Shown piece after piece: positions 56,371-64,000 of a stretch of 64,000 nucleotides of DNA. The stretch comes from Cymodocea nodosa (lineage: Eukaryota; Streptophyta; Magnoliopsida; Alismatales; Cymodoceaceae), in the NCBI GenBank assembly GCA_036874045.1, contig CM072336.1, forward strand, positions 12,457,001 through 12,521,000, given 5' to 3'. The translations under genes and the position numbers were made by a program. How positions within the stretch are numbered: position 1 is the first letter of the stretch; each line of letters starts with the position of its first letter. Under the pieces are notes generated by a model. It saw only the letters and a program-made list of their open reading frames with translations. It made no database searches and was not told where the DNA came from.

Positions 56371-57448
56371 ATGACCAAGCATGTGGAGGACATTTTGATT
56401 CAGGGAAAATTACTACCAAAATTCTATAATGTGGATTCTATTAGCCAACACAATTCAAAGATGCTCATAAATACTATTTAAGTTGTTTAACATGTCAACA
56501 AATAGGAAGAATATCAAAGAGAAATATGATGCCTCTGAATCCTATTGTTGAAGTTGAAATCTTTGATGTGTGGGGAATAGATTTTATGAGTCCATTTCCT
56601 ATGTCTAATCAATTTAATTATATATTGTTGGGGGTGGATTATGTATCTAAATGAATAGAAGTTATTCCTACAAAAACTAATGACAACAAAGTGGTAATAC
56701 ATTTTATTAGAACCAATGTAATTGCTAGATTTGGAATACCTAAAGCTATTGTTAGTGATAGATGAACTCATTTCTATAATAGAAGTTTTGAAGCCTTAAT
56801 GAAGAAATATGGAGTAAATCACAAAATAGAAATAGCATATCATCTGCAAACAAGTGGATAAGTAGAAAGTGCAAACAAACAAATTAAGTTAATCTTAGAA
56901 AAAGTAGTAAATCCTACAAGAACAGATTAAGCTAATAAATTAATAGATGCACTTTGGGTTTATAGAATTGCTTAGAAGACAAGCTTAGGTATGTCACCTT
57001 TTACGATAGTATATGGAAAAAGTTACCATTTACTAGTTGGAATTGAACATAAAGCTTATTGGGCATTAAAAACTCTGAACACTAATTTAAATCAAGTTGC
57101 TGAAAATAGAAAAATGCAATTGATTGAATTAGAAGAATTTATGAATGAAGCTTATTTGAAAACTATAAAGAAAAAGAGAAAATGAAGCTTTGGCATGACA
57201 AGAAAATTATTCCAAAAACTTTTGAAATAGGACAAGAAGTATATCTATATATGAATAGACTTCATAACCATCTAGGAAAATTGAGATCTAGATGGGCAAG
57301 ACCTTACACATTTCGAAATATTTATTCCTATGGAGCTATTGAAATTGAAAATCCTAAAAATCAGAATATATTTAAAGTAAATGGACAAAGACTTAGACCT
57401 ATTCTAAAAATTCCAAAAAGTTCTTTTAGAATTATAGAAGAAGAGTAG
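56371..57448 (+). pseudogene. Athila-like integrase, plus C element
   Basis: ACGGHFDSGKITTKIL starts the zinc region, with HKYYLSCL-like and CQQIGRIS. The core has WGIDFM, VSDR followed by a stop in place of Gly/Trp-type residue, and VESANKQIKL. Stops lie near 56425, 56655, 56764, 56860, 56929 and 56973. The C-terminal part is open: FTIVYGKSYHLLVGIEHKAY, then MKLWHDKKIIPKTFEIGQEV and RLRPILKIPKSSFRI to the stop at 57446-57448. Confidence 0.85.
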
Positions 57449-58252
57449 AGGACTATTCGAGCTTTATTAAGTAAATATACATATGTTTACTTGAAAGAAA
57501 AAAAACTTATTTTAAATATAGTAACGGTTCAACTAAAAGAAATTATCAATCTTACCGAAACATATATTAAAAGAAAAAACTTTGTTACGATCATAACAAA
57601 ATGATTCATCGGTCTAACTACAACTAAAAAAAGAGGAAAATATATATATTATATTAAGTAAAAGTATTAGTTTGACCAAAACATGGTATCGGTTCAACCA
57701 AATATAAAACTAAATTAAAAAAAAAACTAACTAAAAGAAAATAAATAATAATAATATTAATGTATTTAATTTCAGTTCAACTGAGAAAATATAACAACCT
57801 GACCAAAAGTAAGAAAAGTAAAATCAAGAATCGGTTAGACCAAAAAAATTTTTTTTTTCGGTATAGACCAAAGTTTTTGTATTGTATTTCCAATGTATTA
57901 TTAGTATAACTGTATGGGAAGTCTGTTGAGTTATGCTTAACTTAACGAACTTACTTCGTTAAGTTAAGCATAACCCAACGAACTTTCTCCATTGAGTTAA
58001 CTATAACTCAACAAAGTACTTAAGGTAAGTCCACAGACTTAGTTCGTGGAGTTAACCGTAACTCCACAAAGTAGTATATGTAAGTAGTGATAGTTTACGC
58101 AAGAAAATGACCCGATTACCCACAAAAAACTTAGGGTTTATTTATACTAAAACTTAGGATTTGAGGGCATTATCTGCAGAAATCATTTAGAACTTAGAAC
58201 AATAGAGATCAAAACCATTCCATTTTGTTCCGTAACACCACGAAGATACAAG
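57449..58252 (+). other. Spacer between integrase and env-like ORF with two motif arrays
   Basis: 57480-57870 has repeated GGTTNGACCAAA/GGTTCAACC-like motifs. 57910-58080 has strong GTTGAGTTATGCTTAACTTA-type inverted motifs. A leader of ~170 bases follows to the ATG at 58253. No ORF. The same order is seen at 24459-25190 (minus). Confidence 0.6.
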
Positions 58253-60473
58253 ATGATGCTAGAATTTTGGGAAGCAGTTGACACTACAAGATTTCTTAGG
58301 GAATCAGAGGAATGGCATACACAACAAAAGATCAGGAACATAACACGAGAAAAAGAATTAGAAAAGGTAGAATCTGATATTTTCTACTAGACAAGAGTTT
58401 TGGTTGATTTAAATATTAGGATACCTCAGATAATAGAAACTAGAATCAAAGTAGCAATAGATATGGCTGCGAATAAAGAAAATAGAATAAGACCAAATAA
58501 TGAGGTTGCCTTAGAGTTGATCTAGCACAAGTCATGATTGTGGTTTGTAAGATATATTGCTGGACATGCCCGATGGGACATTAGGGAGCAACAAAAGAAA
58601 GTGGCTAAAGAGTCTGCTGTTGAAAAACCTACTACAAAGGAACAACAGCCAGGACCATCAATTCCACCGCCTAGGTCGTTAGGAAGAGAAGCATTTTTGG
58701 GGTCATCGATGCCAAAGGAATGGAGAGAATTTGCAGAGCTTGTGAAAGTTGCCAAGAACCAAGGAAATTTTGAAGATATGGCTATGGCAAAGACTCATTT
58801 ACTTTATGATACACTATGCAAGAAGAGGACCAAAGATAAGTTGAAGGCCCAATATAAAATTAAATTAGAACAGCATTCTGAAGTAGCTAGATCACTAGCT
58901 ACGAGAGAAATTGAAGTTGGTCCTTCCAAACCACTAAATGTTAAGTAAGAAGAGTTAGTACATGTGGCTCAAGGGCTTGGAGAGCCCAATTTTGTTAACT
59001 TAGTCTTAGAGGAAGAAGAGGAAGAACAGACATAACTAATAAGAAGAATAAAAGAAAAAGAAAAGGTGTCTAAGGCTGAGGAAATAGTTAAATCTAAGCC
59101 TATATTATTAGTAGGGCCTAAAGAGCCCATTTTTGTTAATCTTTTATCCGAATCTAAGGAGGAGCAAGAGAAGCAGCAGCAAAAGTAAAGAAGAGAAGAA
59201 AAACAAGCTAAAATTAGCCTGCAACTTGCACAAATAGAAGAAATAATTAGGGTAGAAGTTGATTCCCAATCTATTAATGATTTAGAAAAAATAGTGACAT
59301 TAGAGATTGGTTGTGAGGAGGAAGAGAAAACAGAAAAAGCTGAACGAGAACATACTGAACAAAGAGGAAATGACTCAACAGATTCCACTAAAGAGGGAGA
59401 GACTCTTCAGTAATTTATTGAGAAAGTACAAGGAAAAAAAGTGGAGAGTTCTGTCGGCTCTCCACCATAGACAGAAGTAGGAATTGAATTGCAGGAATCT
59501 CCAGATCATTTTCAACAAACACTAGTTTAGCACCTTGAGGAAGTAGCAGAAAAACAAACCCTAGTAGAAGAACAATTTCAAATTCCTGACCCTTCCCAAC
59601 AACAAGTTTTGAATGACGTATGTTTTTGGAGTTAGGAAGCAATGAATAAATATGAAGAGATAAAGGGATTTGATATTATATATAGTAGACTAGTAAACTA
59701 CAATGCCATGGAGGACATTAAAGAATTATTTGAGTTCCAAGGTCTATTGTAATTTATTTCTCAGTAGAAAGGGTATGCAATGTATGAAAATCTAGTACCC
59801 TATTTTTATGCAAATTTAAGAGATGAGGAAAGAGGATTAATTTCCAACGTGGAGTAAGCTGATGTACTAATAACACCAAAGCTTCTCCACAATATTTTTG
59901 GACTCAGAAATGAAGGAAAAGAAATTCTTGAGAGTACAACTACAATCAAGTGGACAGAATAGGAAATAAAAGATTGTTTAGCTATCAATCCTAGTGTGCC
60001 ATTATTAAACAGATTGAAGTACTTAAATGGTAAAGCACACATGGTAGCTAACATTTTGATTAAAAATGTATACCAACGACAAGGTCATGATATAGAATTA
60101 AGTCAGTTTGTTAAATGGGCCACATATGCAGTTGTGAACAAAATTCAAGTAAACAGGTTTGTAGTTTTTATCTCCAAGTTGAGGGCAACACAAAAAAATT
60201 ATTCTATGGAGATCTGATTCCACTACTGATGGTAGACAGTATTAACTTCTCCAAATGGGCATCCAAAAAGATGAAATCCAGGGCCATCTCGGTGAAAGAT
60301 ACAAGAATTATTTGATTGCTGTTGCTGGAACATTTGTTATAGGATCTTCTAGAGAAATTAGAGGGGTTGTAGAGCATATAAATCAGTTAGAGCAACAATT
60401 AGAAAAACTCCAGAAGAAAGTAGATAAATTAAGAAAAGAAATTAAATGTATCAACCATCTACTTATACTGTAA
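58253..60473 (+). pseudogene. Family C env-like ORF (plus copy), broken
   Basis: ATG at 58253 (MMLEFWEAVDTTRFLRESEE). One frame continues to about 60190 despite at least ten stops, then two small frameshifts to the end at 60473. Sections: an N-terminal helical region; RWDIREQQKKVAKES; a Pro-rich segment (PGPSIPPPRSLG); a helical block (EWREFAELVKVAKNQGNFED); an acidic Glu/Lys/Gln-rich middle; then the conserved core ELFEFQGL, MYENLVPYFYANLRDEERGL, LLHNIFGLRNEGKE, NVYQRQGHDIELSQFVKWAT, and a coiled-coil tail (INQLEQQLEKLQKKVDKLRK). The core matches the copia-borne ORF at 17926-20192. No signal peptide or membrane span is evident. Function unknown. Confidence 0.7.
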
Positions 60474-61403
60474 CATTTGTTTGTTGTAATATAAAACATT
60501 TCAATATATATATATATATGAATGTTTGAAGCAAAATATTGTTGAATTTGTATGATAGTGAATACAGTATTTAATTCAAAATTGTATTGAACAAAAATAT
60601 TATATAATGTGTGTTAAAATTGTATGAAGTTTTTTCAAAATTTTATGAATGACATGGTTAAATGCACGATGATTGGATAATATCTGAACATATCTGTATA
60701 CTGAAAAGTAAAATTTAATTTCTACATAGCTAGTACTGAATTGAAAGTTAAATATAAAGCACTAATTTCATATTCTAACTTTTATATTTAACTTTATTTG
60801 AGTTGATGACATGCAAAACAAGAAATATTGAAGTTAAGATGAAAAGTAAGTTTTTAGGAAATTTGCTAAATGTTAACTCAATGAAGTAAGTTCATGGAGT
60901 TAACCCTAACTCTACGAAGTAAATAACAAATATAAGTTAACTCTGTTGAGTTATCTGTAACTCAACGAAGTAAGTCCATGGAGTTAGTAGATAGAAGTTA
61001 TAGATAGTCCATTGAGTTATCTATAACTCAACAAGGTTAGTTCATGGATTAAGCTGAACAGTTATTCTTTTAGCCACGAATGAAACTTCGTGAGTTTAGT
61101 GGTTACTGAAATTTGAAATTAAAAGTGGAACACGTGTCCATAAAAATAGGAATCATACTACACGTTACAAGGCATGTTCTTCCAATGAGATTCATTTGCC
61201 TTATGGACGTGCATTATAAATATAAAACAAAATGTTATTTACTAGTTACCAACACTTGAAGAAAGATAAGAAAATTCATTGGGGAACTAAAAGGAGAAGC
61301 AGCTGATTCAACTTCATCCGTCAACAACTATTTGTTAAGAACAAAGCTTCAGACTAGTATGTAATTAATCTTCTGCAATTTTACTTTATGATAAGAGTTT
61401 GTG
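60474..61403 (+). promoter_or_regulatory. Spacer with promoter-like layout before the gag capsid ORF
   Basis: A TA microsatellite at about 60509-60526, then an array of inverted GAGTTA/TAACTC motifs (60880-61050), a G-box CACGTG at 61131-61136, TATAAATA at 61215-61222, and a ~180-base leader. The order array, G-box, TATA copies the layout of the LTR U3 regions but no LTR termini are present. It could be a captured promoter or an internal promoter; no transcription evidence exists here. Confidence 0.45.
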
Positions 61404-62749
61404 AGCACATGGACCCATTCTCCTAGCACTAAACGATTAGTACGAACACCTAGACAATATTATTTAACACAGAAACATGCTAAAAAAATTTCTGAAGAGG
61501 ACTTTAACAAAATCCTTAGGGGTGTAGCTAACCTTTTTTTAAAAGAGAACGAAGATATAGCTGCTCTAGTAGAAAAACCATTAGGGGAAATTTTGTATCC
61601 TAAACTAGTTGATGAACCTCCATGTATTTGATTGCCAAACTTTGAGGGAGATAGATTTGAACTAAAATCTAATTATATTAGTCAATTGCTATACTTTCAT
61701 GGATTAGAAAGAGAAGATGCCTATTATTTCCTTAGAGAATTTAATGAAGTTTGTCAAATGATGAAAATGCCGAATATGAGTATTGATGCTATTAAACTTA
61801 GATATATTCCTTTTATTTTAAAAGACACAGCTAAGAGACGGTTATATACTCTATTGCCTGATTCAATTTCTACTTGAATTGAATTTTACTCTATTTTTCT
61901 AGAAAAATATTATCCAACACATCAAACGATTAAAAAGAAAAAGGAAATATTAATGTGTAGCCAAAAATAGAGAGAATCATTTTAGAAATATTTTGAACAA
62001 TTTAAAGATTTACTGACTCAATGTTCACATCATGTAATGAGTAAAGCATAATTAATAGGTATAATTTATGAAGACATAGATGTTTCAACTAAATTTTTAT
62101 TAGAATCTACTTGTTAGAATGGATTTTTAAAACTGTATAGTGAAAAGCATGGGCATACTTAGAAAACTTTACAAAAAGAACTACATAGTGGGAAAACTCA
62201 GCTAAAGCTATTATAGATAAAAGAGTATTGCTAAGGGGAATGCATGAAATAGATTTGAGCACTATGCTTGAGGTTAAATTAATTGAGTTAACAAAGAAAA
62301 TAGAAGAGTTATCATTAAATCAAAAACTAGTAGAAAAGAATGCAAACATTAATGACTTAGATATTATTTATGCTAGAAACCAAAAAGATAACTTTGGAAA
62401 TTCTTATAACCCTAATTGGAGAAATCTCCCGAACCTATCTTGGAAAAATAACAATTTCTAAGGAGGAGAAAATATAAATGACAAAAATATAAGTTATGAA
62501 GCATTAATTGAATAAGGATTTAGAATAGAGAAGTTTAAAAAAATAATTCAACAATTAAACAATCATCTAAACTATGTATTTGGAAATGTTGCCATTCAAA
62601 ATCAAAATATGAATAGAAATATATCCCTTAAACAGAAGGAATCAATAGAAGTTAGACCTACTAGAGGATTGCCAATTCAAGAAGTGTCTAACCCTGTCAA
62701 TAGAACTATTAATGAAATTGATACCTCCTTTGGGAGGAAAATTGAATGA
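61404..62749 (+). pseudogene. Athila-like gag capsid half, broken, downstream of pol
   Basis: One frame (61401-61877) reads RTPRQYYLTQKHAKKI, a stop, then LPNFEGDRFELKSNYISQLL, FHGLEREDAYYFLREFNEVC, AIKLRYIPFILKDTAKRRLY and LPDSIST, the core of the retrotransposon gag domain. It continues, with stops and a frameshift near 62140, through FEQFKDLLTQCSHHVMSKA and MHEIDLSTMLEVKLIELTKK to SYNPNWRNLPNLSWKNNN and a tail ending at 62747-62749. It has no zinc knuckle. The true start is uncertain: no ATG precedes in frame. In ordinary Athila elements this domain lies between primer site and knuckle. Confidence 0.8.
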
Positions 62750-62844
62750 AGCAGTATAACTGAAGTAACTATGTATAATATAGTAAGTAGAAAAATATAA
62801 AAAGAAAAAAAAAATGAAAGTTTAATTATAGTTAGTAGTATTGT

Positions 62845-62905
62845 AGAGTTATTACTTAACTCAACAAACTTAGTCCATTGAGTTATGACCTAACTCCACG
62901 AGGGT
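62845..62905 (+). repeat. GAGTTA/TAACTC motif array before F-box copy 2
   Basis: CTTAACTCAACAAACTTAG then CCATTGAGTTATGACCTAAC and CTCCACGAGGGTAG; counterpart of 4278-4345. Confidence 0.6.
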
Positions 62906-62970
62906 AGGTAAGTAGCTATGTTAATTTTATCTCTACTGAAATTTGTTTATGTTATACAGAATCACAACAG

Positions 62971-63786
62971 ATGGAATTGATGAAATTACCACTAGATACA
63001 TTGAGGGAAGTACTGAGTAACTTATCAACTAAAGATCTATGCAAATTGTGTTGTGTGTCAAAAGAAATTAAAGAATGTGTTAGAGAAAAATATTTTCATG
63101 GACTACAAGCTGCAAAGATGACTAATATTAGAGATTGATTTTTATGGAAGTCATTTGATCGTAGTTCAATCAGCTATGAATACCTGAATATGAAAGAAAA
63201 TGCTAGAATTCCACCAAATACATTAGAAGGAATAGATCATATTATGGGGATAGTTGAAGGATTGATTATTTACAGAACCAAACCAAGGTATGCAATTCTG
63301 TTACCCGATATTTCGATTAGAAATCCTATCACTAGAGAAGAATGGAATATAGGAAGGCTTAATAGATTTGAAGTACCAACTGAAAATTGTGACTCAACTT
63401 TAACATTTTCTAATAAAAATTTGACCATTCCTGAAAAATTGTATTATTGGAGACCAACTGGAAATTGGGATGAGAATCTATGCTTAAGTGTGTATAATTT
63501 TCTAAATAGATATTGGACTAAAAATACTATGATATATCTAGGACAAAAAGCAATAATTAACAACATACATGTCATACTTGATGAATATATATATCTAGTC
63601 ACGAATATATCAGTTGCATTTAGATCTGATTTATACATAGTAAGCATAAATAGTTATGATGATGACTTTATAAAAATATTGCCTATACCTAATGATATAG
63701 TTGAACCACCATCTATAGAACATGATAAAATTCAATTAGGAGTGTGGTATAATGAATATGATGATCCTACTTTATGTCATACTTGA
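62971..63786 (+). pseudogene. F-box protein gene carried in retroelement, copy 2, truncated
   Basis: ATG at 62971 (MELMKLPLDTLREVLSNLST). The frame matches the F-box ORF at 4412 codon by codon: F-box, then a TGA at 63136-63138 where copy 1 has GGA (Gly), then IPPNTLEGIDHIMGIVEGLI, YYWRPTGNWDENLCLSVYNF and VWYNEYDDPTLC. It ends at a TGA (63784-63786) almost at the same place as the internal stop of copy 1. Homology then stops and LTR B sequence begins, so the FBA end is lost. It lies 222 bases downstream of the gag capsid ORF, as in copy 1. Confidence 0.8.
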
Positions 63787-63923
63787 TGGAGTTTATATGT
63801 GTTTAGTTAAACACTCCATTGAGTTACAGTTAGCTCAACGGACTTAGTTCGTGGAGTTACAGTTAACTCAACAGACTAACCTCGTGGACTTAAGTTAACT
63901 CCACAAGCCTACTTTTTCGGTTA
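63787..63923 (-). repeat. LTR B fragment (minus) joined to the F-box gene
   Basis: AGTTTATATGTGTTTAGTTA and the following GAGTTA/TAACTC array match LTR B minus at 44505-44640. No terminal repeat is present at 63787, so this is a recombination junction rather than a clean insertion. Confidence 0.7.
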
Positions 63924-64000
63924 TGTAGGATCGTATGGCTACACAAGAGGGGGGTGAATTGTGTATCTTTAATATTTTCTGAAATATATTTGAAACTTTA
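63924..64000 (-). repeat. LTR A (minus), partial at window end
   Basis: TGTAGGATCGTATGGCTACA followed by the C/G-run, identical to the plus-strand left edge of the solo LTR A at 46191. It interrupts the LTR B fragment; the left flank GGTTA would be the target-site copy. It runs off the window. Confidence 0.85.

Larger units (their letters stand above)
49492..63786 (+). mobile_element. Athila-like family C plus-strand element with env-like ORF, gag capsid domain and F-box gene
   Basis: Order: LTR B, primer site, zinc-knuckle gag tail, protease, RT, RNase H, integrase (to 57448), spacer, env-like ORF (to 60473), spacer with promoter-like motifs, gag capsid half (to 62749), F-box gene (cut at 63786). 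I see no LTR, tract or target-site mark between 60473 and 61404, so either these are one element or the join lacks visible scars. No 3' LTR remains. Confidence 0.6.

Overview
This is plant nuclear DNA, probably from an angiosperm with a large, repeat-rich genome. It is AT-rich, carries LTR retrotransposons of both plant superfamilies (Ty1/copia Sirevirus-like and Ty3/gypsy Athila-like), and has one GC-richer, single-exon gene of a plant-specific membrane-protein family. I saw no bacterial, organellar, tRNA, rRNA or CRISPR feature. The species cannot be named from the sequence.

Layout. 1-3388 is the 3' end of a Sirevirus-like element (family A: extra 3' ORF, polypurine tracts, LTR A) nested in the gag of a second element. 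That second element continues as gag capsid domain, captured F-box gene, long 3' noncoding region, polypurine tract and LTR B (3389-9556). An inverted LTR B fragment follows (9618-10742). 10926-16031 is the only host-like island: an intact 785-codon membrane-protein gene (12116-14473) and the first 69 codons of a second copy (15825-16031), cut off by a 5'-truncated family A element (16037-22260). 22261-46121 holds three broken minus-strand Athila-like elements (family C), with a Sirevirus-like element D (28194-34766), an unrelated solo LTR (26135-27762) and a Sirevirus-type LTR fragment between or inside them. 44271-53026 is a pile of LTR B copies in tandem and head-to-head, containing a solo LTR A and another unrelated solo LTR. 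53034-63786 is a plus-strand family C element: pol, an env-like ORF, then a gag capsid domain and a second F-box copy. The window ends in another LTR A (minus strand).

How the parts relate. Family C keeps primer-binding site, zinc-knuckle gag tail, protease, RT, RNase H, integrase and an env-like ORF, but in all three copies that show this end the capsid half of gag is missing from its normal place. A matching capsid half occurs twice elsewhere in the window, each time just upstream of an F-box gene, once in an element that ends in LTR B and once downstream of the env-like ORF in the plus-strand C element. Either this is one long permuted element or two complementary partners. Copia and gypsy elements here also share parts: a ~0.95-kb noncoding block, an env-like protein domain, and U3 cassettes inside LTRs. 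Short palindromic GAGTTA/TAACTC arrays lie upstream of most ORFs and near LTR ends in every family. All retroelement ORFs are broken, apart from isolated open stretches. Many stops in one family are CAG-to-TAG changes, as expected from methylation-linked decay. Coordinates of element edges come from reading terminal TG...CA and target-site duplications by eye; degenerate boundaries are approximate.
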